A stretch of DNA of 64,000 nt, taken from the NCBI RefSeq assembly GCF_039544205.1, contig NZ_BAABLF010000001.1, positions 124,001 to 188,000 of the forward strand. Reading direction: 5' to 3'. The notes under the pieces were generated by a model. That model did not search any database. It had not been told where the DNA came from and was given only the letters and a program-made list of their open reading frames with translations. Shown here piece by piece: positions 35,606-44,486 of the stretch. Position numbers and translations under genes: made by a program. Positions within the stretch are counted from its first letter, which is position 1; every line of letters starts with the position of its first letter. The stretch is from Ferrimonas gelatinilytica (GTDB lineage Bacteria > Pseudomonadota > Gammaproteobacteria > Enterobacterales > Shewanellaceae).

Positions 35606-36742
35606 TTAGCTGGTCAGATCATCAAAGAACTTTTTCACCCCGTCGAAGAACCCTTCCGCCTTGGGCTTATGACGCTTCGAGGAGGCGGCACATGTCTCTT
35701 CCAGTTCGCGCAGCAGCTCTTTCTGACGCTCAGTCAGGTTAACCGGGGTCTCGATGATCACCTTGCAGATGAGATCGCCAACCGCGTGGCTGCGAACGGA
35801 TTTAACGCCCTTGCCGCGCAGTCTGAACATGCGCCCGGACTGGGTTTCCGCCGGCACCTTGAGGGAGACCCGGCCATCCAGGGTCGGGACATCGATCTCG
35901 CCACCGAGGGCGGCATTGGCAAAGGAGATCGGCACTTCGCAGTACAGGTTGTTGCCATCGCGGGTGAAGATCGGGTGATCCTTGATGTGTACCTGGACAT
36001 AGAGGTCCCCCGCCGGGGCCCCCATCTCACCCGCTTCCCCTTCACCCGCCAGGCGGATGCGATCCCCGGTATCCACCCCGGCAGGAATGGTCACCGAGAG
36101 AGTCTTGGTCTTCTCGACCCGCCCCTGGCCGTGACACTTGCTGCAGGGATCTTTGATCACCTTGCCACGACCGCCACAGGAGGGACAGGTCTGGGCCACG
36201 GCAAAGAAGCCCTGGCGGATCTGAACCTGGCCCTGGCCATGACAGGTACTACAGGTGGTGGCACTGGTGCCCTTCTTGGCGCCGGAGCCATCACAGCTGT
36301 CACAGGTAGAGAGTGACGGGATCTTCAGTTCCCGCTTGCAGCCCTTCACCGCCTCTTCCAGCGAGAGCTCCAGGTTGTAACGCAGGTCCGAGCCGCCCCG
36401 AGCCTGCTGGCGTCCGCCGCCACGACGGCCACCGAAGATGTCGCCGAACACATCACCAAAGATGTCGCCGAAGTCCGCTCCGCCGGCACCACCGCCGAAG
36501 CCACCACCACGGTTCGGGTCCACGCCGGCATGACCAAACTGGTCATAGGCGGCGCGCTTCTGATCGTCGGTGAGGATCTCGTAGGCCTCCTTGACCTCCT
36601 TGAAGGACGCTTCCGCTTGAGCATCCCCGGGGTTGCGGTCCGGGTGGTACTTCATGGCCAGACGCTTGTAAGCTTTCTTGATATCGCGTTCGCTGGCGTC
36701 GCGGGCCACGCCCAGCACTTCGTAATAATCGCGTTTAGACAT
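35606..36742 (-). CDS. dnaJ: Chaperone protein DnaJ
   Basis: 378 residues (E. coli 376). The J-domain carries HPD at 33-35 (YHPDRN), then a Gly/Phe-rich region (GGGFGGGAGGADFGD), four CxxCxGxG zinc repeats (CDSCDGSG, CSTCHGQG, CPSCGGRG, CSKCHGQG) and the C-terminal peptide-binding domains. It stimulates DnaK ATPase. It lies 94 bases after dnaK with an intervening GC-rich hairpin, so it is in the dnaKJ operon. Confidence 0.98.
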   Translation of the reverse strand: MSKRDYYEVLGVARDASERDIKKAYKRLAMKYHPDRNPGDAQAEASFKEVKEAYEILTDDQKRAAYDQFGHAGVDPNRGGGFGGGAGGADFGDIFGDVFGDIFGGRRGGGRQQARGGSDLRYNLELSLEEAVKGCKRELKIPSLSTCDSCDGSGAKKGTSATTCSTCHGQGQVQIRQGFFAVAQTCPSCGGRGKVIKDPCSKCHGQGRVEKTKTLSVTIPAGVDTGDRIRLAGEGEAGEMGAPAGDLYVQVHIKDHPIFTRDGNNLYCEVPISFANAALGGEIDVPTLDGRVSLKVPAETQSGRMFRLRGKGVKSVRSHAVGDLICKVIIETPVNLTERQKELLRELEETCAASSKRHKPKAEGFFDGVKKFFDDLTS

Positions 36743-36775
36743 TTGTTTGCCGTTATCCCTTGTTGGATAGCAAAA

Positions 36776-36803
36776 CGGGCGGCCGGGAAAGGCCGGTCGC
36801 CCG
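36776..36803 (-). terminator. dnaK-dnaJ intercistronic hairpin
   Basis: CGGGCG / CGCCCG outer arms (36776-36781 and 36798-36803) enclosing an inner CCGG stem. No U-run, so it may reduce dnaJ expression or protect the dnaK mRNA end. Confidence 0.45.
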
Positions 36804-36836
36804 CTTATTTAGAGTTTAGAAGGGGAAGACAAGAGG

Positions 36837-38744
36837 TTACTTCTTGTCGTCTTTAACTTCTTCAAACTCAGCGTCAACCACGTCATCAGCGGTCTTGGCC
36901 TGAGCAGACTCACCACCCTGAGCGGCCTGTGCCTTCTGCTGGGCGATCTCCATCAACTTGGCGGAGGCCTGGATAAGCTCCTGGGTCTTCGCTTCGATGG
37001 CTTCCTTGTCACTGCCTTTGCAAGCCTCTTCCACAGCCTTGGCCGCTTCTTCGATCTTGCTCTTATCCTCGGCAGGCAGGGCTTCACCGGCCTCTTCCAC
37101 CTGCTTGCGGGTAGCATGCACCAGACCATCTGCCTGGTTGCGCGCCTGAACCAGCTCTTCGAACTTCTTGTCCTCTTCCGCGTGAGCTTCGGCTTCGTTC
37201 ACCATGGCGTTGATCTCATCCTCGGACAGGCCGGAGGAGGCCTTGATGGTGATCTTCTGCTCTTTACCGGTGTTCTTGTCCTTGGCAGATACGTGCAGGA
37301 TACCGTCGGCATCGATGTCGAAGGTCACTTCGACCTGCGGCATACCACGGGGCGCCGGCTGGATCCCCTCCAGGTTGAACTGACCCAGAGACTTGTTGCC
37401 CTGTGCCTGCTTACGCTCACCCTGCAGCACGTGGATGGTCACGGCAGACTGATTGTCCTCGGCGGTAGAGAACACCTGGGACTTCTTAGTCGGGATTGTG
37501 GTGTTCTTCTCGATAAGCGCTGTCATCACGCCACCCATGGTCTCGATACCCAGGGAGAGCGGAGTCACATCCAGCAACAGCACGTCTTTCACGTCACCGG
37601 CAAGAACGCCCCCCTGTACTGCGGCACCCATGGCCACGGCTTCGTCAGGGTTCACATCTTTACGCGGCTCTTTGCCGAAGAAATCTTTTACCGCCTGCTG
37701 AACTTTCGGCATCCGGGTCTGACCACCCACCAGGATGATGTCGTTGATCTCGGAAACGGAGAGGTCGGCATCCTGCAGGGCCACTTTCAGCGGCTCCAGG
37801 GAGCGAACAATCAGGTCCTCCACCAGGGATTCCAGCTTGGCACGGGTTACCTTGATGTTCAGGTGCTTCGGACCAGTGGCATCGGCAGTGATGTAGGGCA
37901 GGTTGACGTCAGTCTGCTGGGCAGAGGAGAGCTCGATCTTGGCTTTCTCCGCCGCCTCTTTCAGACGCTGCATCGCCAGCGGATCATTCTTCAGGTCGAT
38001 CCCCTGCTCGCTCTTGAAGGCGTCCGCCAGGTAGTTGATCAGACGGTTGTCAAAGTCTTCCCCACCCAGGTGAGTATCACCGTTGGTCGCCAACACTTCG
38101 AAGGTGTGCTCGCCGTCCACTTCGTCAATCTCGATGATGGAGATATCGAAGGTACCGCCACCCAGGTCATAGACAGCAACGATGTTATCGCCCTGCTTTT
38201 TGTCCATGCCGTAGGCCAGGGCCGCGGCGGTCGGCTCGTTGATAATACGCTTGACCTCCAGGCCCGCAATACGACCGGCATCTTTAGTCGCCTGGCGCTG
38301 TGCGTCGTTGAAGTAGGCTGGTACGGTAATAACCGCTTCTGTCACCTCTTCACCAAGGTAGTCCTCTGCGGTTTTCTTCATCTTTTTCAAGACTTCCGCA
38401 GAAACCTGAGGGGCAGCCATCTTGTTGCCATGCGCTTCGACCCAGGCGTCGCCATTGTCCGCTTCAACGATCTTGAACGGCATGATGTTGATATCACGCT
38501 GCACCACTTCGTCTTTGAAGCGGCGGCCAATCAGTCGCTTGATCGCAAACAGGGTGTTGTGCGGGTTGGTTACTGCCTGACGTTTCGCCGGCTGGCCCAC
38601 CAAGATCTCACTGTCGGTGTAAGCAATAACAGAGGGGGTGGTGCGGTCGCCTTCGGCGTTTTCAATTACACGCGGCTTGCCGCCATCCAGAATAGCCACA
38701 CAGGAGTTGGTGGTGCCCAGGTCAATACCGATGATCTTACCCAT
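36837..38744 (-). CDS. dnaK: Chaperone protein DnaK (Hsp70)
   Basis: 635 residues from MGKIIGIDLGTTNSCVA; the open frame runs 9 codons further but MGKIIG is the invariant start. The nucleotide-binding domain includes VPAYFNDAQRQATKDAG and VYDLGGGTFDISII; the linker VLLLDVTPLSLGIET precedes the substrate-binding domain and the acidic, Ala-rich helical lid. The C-terminus EEVKDDKK is the EEVD-like acidic tail. Two sigma-32-type promoters lie 50-150 bases upstream. Confidence 0.98.
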   Translation of the reverse strand: MGKIIGIDLGTTNSCVAILDGGKPRVIENAEGDRTTPSVIAYTDSEILVGQPAKRQAVTNPHNTLFAIKRLIGRRFKDEVVQRDINIMPFKIVEADNGDAWVEAHGNKMAAPQVSAEVLKKMKKTAEDYLGEEVTEAVITVPAYFNDAQRQATKDAGRIAGLEVKRIINEPTAAALAYGMDKKQGDNIVAVYDLGGGTFDISIIEIDEVDGEHTFEVLATNGDTHLGGEDFDNRLINYLADAFKSEQGIDLKNDPLAMQRLKEAAEKAKIELSSAQQTDVNLPYITADATGPKHLNIKVTRAKLESLVEDLIVRSLEPLKVALQDADLSVSEINDIILVGGQTRMPKVQQAVKDFFGKEPRKDVNPDEAVAMGAAVQGGVLAGDVKDVLLLDVTPLSLGIETMGGVMTALIEKNTTIPTKKSQVFSTAEDNQSAVTIHVLQGERKQAQGNKSLGQFNLEGIQPAPRGMPQVEVTFDIDADGILHVSAKDKNTGKEQKITIKASSGLSEDEINAMVNEAEAHAEEDKKFEELVQARNQADGLVHATRKQVEEAGEALPAEDKSKIEEAAKAVEEACKGSDKEAIEAKTQELIQASAKLMEIAQQKAQAAQGGESAQAKTADDVVDAEFEEVKDDKK

Positions 38745-38794
38745 CGAGTGCCTCCAAAAATCTTGAAACAACGCGGTTCTTAAGTATTAAGGGG

Positions 38795-38824
38795 TATTTG
38801 GGGTTGATGTCCGACGCTTTCAAG
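38795..38824 (-). promoter_or_regulatory. Sigma-32-type heat-shock promoter P2 for dnaK
   Basis: On the minus strand CTTGAAA (38818-38824), a 14-base spacer and CCCCAAATA (38795-38803). It matches the heat-shock consensus CTTGAAA-N13/14-CCCCAT.T. Confidence 0.8.
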
Positions 38825-38863
38825 CACTCGCCACCAACTTTTTTCACCCCTCTGCTGACAAGG

Positions 38864-38892
38864 TAAATGGGGGCGCCCCAACGGCTTTCAAG
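38864..38892 (-). promoter_or_regulatory. Sigma-32-type heat-shock promoter P1 for dnaK
   Basis: On the minus strand CTTGAAA (38886-38892), a 13-base spacer and CCCCATTTA (38864-38872), essentially the sigma-32 consensus. Confidence 0.88.
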
Positions 38893-39036
38893 GGCAGGCC
38901 GGGAAAAAAGTTCATCGGCGCCACCACGGCGGCGTTACCGCGGGTATAATTGCGCCCTTCGCGCCAACGCACCGAACGACAAAGGTGTGGGGGACAATAA
39001 TCGTTCACGGTCCCAGACCAGGCTTGGAGGTAAAGG

Positions 39037-39945
39037 GTGAAAAATCAACGTCGGGCAATGCAGTTGGGGCTGATGGCGGTACTGCTGTGGTCCACGGTCG
39101 CCACCGCCTTCAAGCTCTCGTTGAGTTACATGACCCCGGCGCAGCTGCTGCTCTTTGCCAGTTTCAGCAGCGCGATTGCCCTTACCGGGATCCTTGCCTA
39201 CCAGGGCCGATTAGGCCTGCTGAGAGTGCAGTGGCGTAAGACCCCAGCTCTTTTCATCAAAGCCGGCGTGCTCAACCCCTTCCTCTACTACCTGACCCTG
39301 TTTGCCGCCTACGACCGGCTGCCGGCCCAGCAGGCTCAGGCCCTTAACTACACCTGGGCCATTCTCCTGAGCCTGCTCGCTGTGCCGATGCTGGGCCAAC
39401 GCTTGCGCTCCTGGGACCTGCTGGCGGCCCTGTTGGCATACACCGGAGTGGTGGTGATCGCGACCGGTGGCGACCTGCTCCAACTGCAGTTCGACAATCC
39501 CGTAGGCGTCGGGCTGGCGCTGTTGTCGACCCTATTCTGGTCGCTCTACTGGATCGTCAACACCAAGGACAGCGGGGATCCCACCGCCAGCCTGCTGCTG
39601 AGTTTCCTGATCGCCATCCCGCTGATTGCACTTGTCTGCCTCTGGCGCGGAGAACTGGTTCTCCCCCCCTGGCAGGGCATTGTCGGCGCACTCTATGTGG
39701 GCCTGTTCGAGATGGGGCTGACATTCGTGCTCTGGCTCAGTGCCATGCGCAGCGCGACCCATACCGCCCCCCTCTCCAACCTGGTGTTCCTGGGCCCCTT
39801 CCTGTCGCTCTTTTTCATCAGCCGCTTCCTTGGCGAAGCGATCGCCATGAGCACACTGGCAGGCCTCGGATTGATCGTCGTTGGCCTGGCAATCCAGCAA
39901 CTGGGGCCAAGGTGGCGTCGCCAGGACGCCACCGCGAAGCCCTGA
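39037..39945 (+). CDS. EamA/DMT-family transporter
   Basis: 302 residues; starts with GTG at 39037, decided by the GGAGG ribosome-binding site 7 bases earlier. About ten transmembrane segments in two EamA repeats (first from GLMAVLLWSTVATAF; second from LLSTLFWSLYWIVN). Members of this drug/metabolite superfamily export amino acids or metabolites; the substrate cannot be deduced. It is divergent from dnaK. A further gene for an L,D-transpeptidase-like protein follows. Confidence 0.85.
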   Translation: MKNQRRAMQLGLMAVLLWSTVATAFKLSLSYMTPAQLLLFASFSSAIALTGILAYQGRLGLLRVQWRKTPALFIKAGVLNPFLYYLTLFAAYDRLPAQQAQALNYTWAILLSLLAVPMLGQRLRSWDLLAALLAYTGVVVIATGGDLLQLQFDNPVGVGLALLSTLFWSLYWIVNTKDSGDPTASLLLSFLIAIPLIALVCLWRGELVLPPWQGIVGALYVGLFEMGLTFVLWLSAMRSATHTAPLSNLVFLGPFLSLFFISRFLGEAIAMSTLAGLGLIVVGLAIQQLGPRWRRQDATAKP

Positions 39946-40113
39946 ACCTTGGGCGATGACAATCTTTTTCTCAGAAAGTTGTTTCGACATATCCGGTGCT
40001 TGCAGCGGATCCCTGCAACTGCTTATGCTTGGGATTGGGTGCAGGGATTGATTGCCCCTCCGATGTGTGGAGAATGGCCGCCCAAAATCAATTTGCCGGG
40101 AGCGGGGAACAAG

Positions 40114-40803
40114 GTGCAAAACTGGAAATGGGGGCTGTTCGCGCTGTTGCTGCCCGCCCTGAGTTGGGGGCAGGCGCGAACCGTTGAAGAGGTGATGGAA
40201 CACTTCGGGCCGGTGGCTCGGGAGCGCCTGTTTGATTACTGGCAACAGCTGCCTTTTGACATGGAGATCCGGGCCGCCAAGTGGGTTGCCATCAAGGATG
40301 CCCAGCGGATGGAGGTCTGGCTGCAGGATCAGGGCCTGAACTGGCACAAGTTGCGGGACTACCCCATCCTGAAACTCAGTGGCAGCCTGCGCCCCAAGAT
40401 GCGCGAAGGAGACCTTCAAGTCCCTGAAGGGGTGTACCGCATCGATGCAGCCAACCCTAACAGTGCTTTCCACCTTTCGCTGCGCATCGATTACCCCAAC
40501 CGGTTGGATCGCCTCTACGGTGAGTTGGAACAGCGGGATGCCCTGGGTAACAACATCTTCATCCACGGTCAGGAGGTCTCCTGGGGGTGCCTGGCCATGG
40601 GCGACGACAACATCGAGGAGTTGTTCGTTCTGGCCCACGATATTGGTCTGAACAACATCGAGATGGTGATCACCCCCCGGGATCCCCGCCTTGAACCGCT
40701 GATCCGCCCCGCCGGCGTCCCGGAGTGGGTGGAGCAGAAATACGACAAGATACAGGCCAGCCTGGCGGAGTTGCAGACCCCTGTAACCATGGTCAGTCGA
40801 TAA
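40114..40803 (+). CDS. L,D-transpeptidase-fold protein (YafK/DpaA-like)
   Basis: 229 residues from the GTG at 40114, chosen because it starts a good signal peptide (NWKWGLFALLLPALSWGQA) with GGGGA upstream; the open frame begins earlier at 39949 but that part looks non-coding. The catalytic motif is HGQEVSWGCLAM with His151, Ser156 and Cys159, the short-spaced YkuD-type motif of YafK. E. coli YafK (DpaA) releases the Braun lipoprotein from peptidoglycan; the same role here is inference. EVPEGVYRIDAANPNSAFHLS-type sequence matches the YkuD core. A long convergent terminator separates it from grpE. Confidence 0.82.
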   Translation: MQNWKWGLFALLLPALSWGQARTVEEVMEHFGPVARERLFDYWQQLPFDMEIRAAKWVAIKDAQRMEVWLQDQGLNWHKLRDYPILKLSGSLRPKMREGDLQVPEGVYRIDAANPNSAFHLSLRIDYPNRLDRLYGELEQRDALGNNIFIHGQEVSWGCLAMGDDNIEELFVLAHDIGLNNIEMVITPRDPRLEPLIRPAGVPEWVEQKYDKIQASLAELQTPVTMVSR

Positions 40804-40820
40804 CGCTTCGCGCAGCCTAG

Positions 40821-40857
40821 AAATAACAACGCCTCCCAAGGGGAGGCGTTGTTATTT
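40821..40857. terminator. Bidirectional terminator between the L,D-transpeptidase-like gene and grpE
   Basis: Perfect 17-bp stem (40821-40837 and 40841-40857) beginning AAATAACAACGCCTCCC, with a 3-base loop, between convergent genes. Confidence 0.9.
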
Positions 40858-40875
40858 GGTTCAATCAGCAAGGTG

Positions 40876-41463
40876 TTAGCCCTGGGACACCATCACCATG
40901 GCAGGGCGCAACAGGCGCCCATTGAGGGTATACCCCTTCTGCATCACCGTCATGACCGTATTGGCCGGGTGATCGGGGCTCGGAACCATGGAGATCGCCT
41001 GGTGCAGTTCCGGGTTAAATTCATCACCCTGGGGATCAACCGGCTCAATACCAAACTTGGCGATGCTGGCGAGGAAACTCTTCTGGGTCAGCTCTACCCC
41101 TTCAAGCACGGGCTTCACCAGCTCCTCCTCCCGGTTAGGGATCTCCAGTGCGCGCTCTAGGTTATCCAGGATAGGCAACAACTCGGAGGCAAACTTCTCC
41201 AAAGCAAACTTACGAGCTTTTTCAATATCTTGAGCAGTGCGACGGCGAATGTTTTCCACCTCGGCGGCGGCACGGACCACAGAATCTTTCTGATTGTTGA
41301 TGGTCTCTTTCGCTGCCGCGAGCTCTGCCTCCAACTCCGCGATACGCTGCACGTTAGGATCAACCTCTACCGCGTCCTGCTTCACCTCTTCGGCTTCCAC
41401 CTCCGCGGCCTGCTCATTATTAATCTCTTCTTGATCCACTACTTTTTGCTGCTCGTCGCTCAT
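40876..41463 (-). CDS. grpE: Nucleotide exchange factor GrpE
   Basis: 195 residues from MSDEQQKVVDQEE; an in-frame GTG directly before the ATG would add one residue. An acidic N-terminus and a long coiled coil (residues about 30-110) precede the C-terminal beta domain (GVELTQKSFLASIAKFGIEPVDPQG; GYTLNGRLLRPAMVMVSQG). It releases ADP from DnaK. It is divergent from nadK, and a sigma-32-type promoter lies upstream. Confidence 0.96.
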   Translation of the reverse strand: MSDEQQKVVDQEEINNEQAAEVEAEEVKQDAVEVDPNVQRIAELEAELAAAKETINNQKDSVVRAAAEVENIRRRTAQDIEKARKFALEKFASELLPILDNLERALEIPNREEELVKPVLEGVELTQKSFLASIAKFGIEPVDPQGDEFNPELHQAISMVPSPDHPANTVMTVMQKGYTLNGRLLRPAMVMVSQG

Positions 41464-41507
41464 CACAACTCCGCCAAACCACTTTATTCACGAAAACACT
41501 GAGCCTA

Positions 41508-41536
41508 TTATGGGGACGAAATCTGCCACTTCAAGG
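41508..41536 (-). promoter_or_regulatory. Sigma-32-type heat-shock promoter for grpE
   Basis: On the minus strand CCTTGAAG (about 41529-41536), a 14-base spacer and CCCCATAA (41508-41515). It is 45 bases upstream of grpE and lies in the nadK leader. Confidence 0.82.
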
Positions 41537-41557
41537 CCCCTCTGGCCCGGAAAATCG

Positions 41558-42442
41558 ATGACCAAAACCTTTCATACCATCGGCCTCATCGGCAAGCCCA
41601 ACCACGAGGGCGCCAATCAGACCATAGAGTTACTCTACCACTGGCTTACGGGCCAGGGCTACGAGGTGCTGCTTGAGCAGCGGGTCGGAAAGCAGCTGGA
41701 GGATGTCGAAGCCCAGAACCTGCCCCTTAACGAGTTGGGGGAGCGATGCGACCTGGCCATTGTGGTCGGAGGTGACGGGAATATGCTCGGCGCTGCCCGG
41801 GTGCTCTCCCGGTACGATGTGGCGGTTATCGGGGTGAACCGGGGCAATCTCGGTTTCCTGACCGACCTGCCGCCGGATGGCTTCGAATCACCCTTGAGTA
41901 AAGTGCTGGATGGCGAATTTGACACCGAGCATCGCTTTTTGCTGCAGGCGGAGGTGTATCGTCACGGTGAACTCAAAGCCTCCAACAGCGCGGTCAATGA
42001 AGCGGTCCTCCACCCGGGGCGGGTCGCCAATATGATCGAGTTCGAGGTCTATATTGATGGGCAGTTCATGTACAGCCAGCGCGCGGATGGCATGATCGCC
42101 TCGACGCCGACCGGCTCCACCGCCTACGCCCTCTCCGCCGGCGGGGCAATCCTGACTCCGAATCTTAATGCCCTGATCCTGGTACCGATGTTCCCCCACT
42201 CCCTCTCCGGCCGCCCTATCGTTGTCGACGGCAACAGCGAAGTGAAGCTGATCGCCTCCCCCGAGATGGGTGATCGGCCGTTGGAGGTCAGCTGCGACGG
42301 TCATGTTACCCTTGCCGCCCTGCCCGGCGACGAGATCATCATCCGCAAAGCGGACCATGCCCTGCGCCTGATCCATCCCAAGGGACGCAACTACTTCGAA
42401 GTCCTGCGCAGCAAGCTAGGCTGGGGCAGCAAACTGTTCTAA
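41558..42442 (+). CDS. nadK: NAD kinase
   Basis: 294 residues from MTKTFHTIGLIGKPNHEG, close to E. coli NadK (292). It phosphorylates NAD to NADP. The family signatures VVGGDGNMLGAARV and GSTAYALSAGGAILTPNL are present, as is the NE motif in SAVNEAVLHPG. The ATG at 41558 is used; the open frame continues 16 codons upstream into the grpE promoter. It starts the nadK-recN-bamE series, whose spacing suggests separate promoters. Confidence 0.96.
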   Translation: MTKTFHTIGLIGKPNHEGANQTIELLYHWLTGQGYEVLLEQRVGKQLEDVEAQNLPLNELGERCDLAIVVGGDGNMLGAARVLSRYDVAVIGVNRGNLGFLTDLPPDGFESPLSKVLDGEFDTEHRFLLQAEVYRHGELKASNSAVNEAVLHPGRVANMIEFEVYIDGQFMYSQRADGMIASTPTGSTAYALSAGGAILTPNLNALILVPMFPHSLSGRPIVVDGNSEVKLIASPEMGDRPLEVSCDGHVTLAALPGDEIIIRKADHALRLIHPKGRNYFEVLRSKLGWGSKLF

Positions 42443-42608
42443 ACGGCTCCTCTTCCCCTCCTCTACGCCCAGATATAGGAGGCACATCCCTCTTTAATGA
42501 CGCTCGTAAACCGTCGAACTTACCTCTTCCCTCCCTCATCAATCCGCGCTTTCAATAGCGGAGGCTTCCGACCCTCCCGGGGCCGATGAAATTTTCTTGC
42601 CGCCGGCC

Positions 42609-42636
42609 TTTACTGCACACACATTCCCCATATACT
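42609..42636 (+). promoter_or_regulatory. Sigma-70-type promoter of recN
   Basis: TTTACT (42609-42614), a 16-base spacer and TATACT (42631-42636). The -10 element overlaps the LexA box. Confidence 0.65.
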
Positions 42637-42650
42637 GTCTCCATATACAG
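42635..42650. promoter_or_regulatory. LexA (SOS) box upstream of recN
   Basis: CTG-N10-CAG with core CTGTCTCCATATACAG, covering the start-site region. A degenerate second box, GTG-N10-CAG, follows at 42650-42665. Dual LexA sites at recN are known in E. coli. Confidence 0.85.
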
Positions 42651-42685
42651 TGTTTATTCATACAGTACTTCGACAAGGATGCAGT

Positions 42686-44347
42686 ATGCTCACTCAGCTG
42701 ACCGTCAGTCACTTTGCCATCGTGAAATTTTTGGAGCTGGATTTCTGCGCCGGGATGACCAGCATCACCGGGGAAACCGGAGCGGGTAAGTCCATTGCCA
42801 TCGATGCCCTTGGCCTCTGTCTCGGCGGCCGTGGCGAAGCCAGCATGGTGCGTGCCGGCGCCGAACGTGCGGAACTCTCCGCACGCTTCGAGCTTTCCGC
42901 CATTCCGGCGGCACGCCAATGGCTGAAGGATAATGCCCTGGAGAACGATGAAGAGTGCATCCTGCGCCGCACCATCTCCACCGAGGGCCGCTCCCGGGCC
43001 TGGATCAACGGTCACCCGGTGCCCCTGGCACAGCTTAAGAGCCTGGGGGAACTGCTGGTCAGTATCCATGGTCAGCACGCCCACCACAGCATGCTCCATG
43101 GTGACGTGCAGTTGGACCTCCTGGATCAATACGCCGGACACCAACGACTTATCGATGACTGTCGCCGGGGCTATCAGCGCTGGAAGGAGATCGACAGCGC
43201 CATCGAGCGCCTGGAGCAGGCCCAGTCCCAGCGCCAGGCACGCGCTCAACTGCTTGAGTACCAGGTGCAGGAGCTGGACGAGTTTTCCCTACAGCCGGGC
43301 GAGTTCGAGCAGATCGAACTGGAGCATAAGCGCCTCGCCAACAGCGGCAGCCTGATGGAGCAGAGCCAACGTGCGCTTTACCTGCTGAGCGAGGGTGAGG
43401 ACGTGTCGGTACAAAGTCTGCTGTCCCAAGCCATCAGCGAAGTGGAGTCGCTGCATGGAAATGACCCGAGCCTGAGTAACGTCCTGACCATGCTGCATGA
43501 GGGGATAATCCAGATCCAGGAGAGCAGCAACGAGCTGGATGCCTACCACAGTAAACTGGAGTTGGATCCGGAGCGCTTCCATGAGCTAGAGCAACGGCTA
43601 TCCCGGGCCATGAGCCTGGCGCGCAAACACCAGGTTCCTCCCTCTGACCTCGCGGCGCACCACCAGTCCCTGGCGGATGAACTGGTCCAGATGGCCGGCG
43701 ATGATGACCAATTGCAACAACTGCACAGAGAGCGACAACTGGCCCGGGAGGAGGTCAGCGCGGCGGCCCTCAAGCTGCACAAGAGCCGTCAACGCTACGC
43801 CAAGGAACTGGATAAGCTGGTGACCGCCAACATGAAAGCATTGGCGATGCCCCACGCCCGCTTCCAGATCGATCTTCAACATCAGCCTGAACGCCTCAGC
43901 GCCGAGGGGGCGGATCGCGTCCAGTTTATGGTTTGCACCAACCCGGGCCAGCCGATGCAGCCCTTGGCACGCACCGCATCCGGTGGTGAGCTGTCCCGAA
44001 TCGGTCTGGCGATTCAGGTGATCACCGCTCGCAAGGTGGCCACGCCTACCTTAATCTTTGACGAGGTGGATGTGGGGATCTCCGGCCCCACCGCTGCGGT
44101 GGTGGGCAGGATGCTGCGTCAGTTGGGACAATCTACCCAGGTCTTCTGCGTCACTCATCTCCCCCAGGTCGCCGGTAACGGTCACCAGCACATGTTTGTT
44201 TCAAAACAGACCCAGGGGCGCAGTACGGAAACCCAGATGTTGCCTCTGCAGGGTGAAGCACGAATCGATGAACTGGCCCGTCTGCTGGGAGGCGATGTCA
44301 TCACGGACAATACCCGCGCCAATGCCAGCGAGCTACTGGTGCACTGA
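42686..44347 (+). CDS. recN: DNA repair protein RecN
   Basis: 553 residues, the E. coli length, from MLTQLTVSHFAIVKFLELDF with AAGGA upstream. An SMC-like ATPase: Walker A GETGAGKS at about 29-36, long coiled coil, then the ABC signature TASGGELSRIGLAIQ and Walker B TLIFDEVDVGISG. It acts in double-strand break repair and is SOS-induced; the LexA boxes and promoter before it fit this. bamE follows. Confidence 0.97.
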   Translation: MLTQLTVSHFAIVKFLELDFCAGMTSITGETGAGKSIAIDALGLCLGGRGEASMVRAGAERAELSARFELSAIPAARQWLKDNALENDEECILRRTISTEGRSRAWINGHPVPLAQLKSLGELLVSIHGQHAHHSMLHGDVQLDLLDQYAGHQRLIDDCRRGYQRWKEIDSAIERLEQAQSQRQARAQLLEYQVQELDEFSLQPGEFEQIELEHKRLANSGSLMEQSQRALYLLSEGEDVSVQSLLSQAISEVESLHGNDPSLSNVLTMLHEGIIQIQESSNELDAYHSKLELDPERFHELEQRLSRAMSLARKHQVPPSDLAAHHQSLADELVQMAGDDDQLQQLHRERQLAREEVSAAALKLHKSRQRYAKELDKLVTANMKALAMPHARFQIDLQHQPERLSAEGADRVQFMVCTNPGQPMQPLARTASGGELSRIGLAIQVITARKVATPTLIFDEVDVGISGPTAAVVGRMLRQLGQSTQVFCVTHLPQVAGNGHQHMFVSKQTQGRSTETQMLPLQGEARIDELARLLGGDVITDNTRANASELLVH

Positions 44348-44486
44348 ACCCGGTAACGCGCTCGGTAGCGGATGGAAAGGCGCCGTTATCTCCTTGCCGT
44401 CCCAGGCACTGGCTGATGCCCTTTTTTTCCCGTGAAACCTTGAGGTATGATGCGCTCCTAAACAAAAAAGCAACGCAGAGAATAAA

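Noticed and set aside
37116..38783. 555-codon plus-strand open frame
   Set aside because: Antisense to dnaK; it lacks a ribosome-binding site and any recognisable domain.
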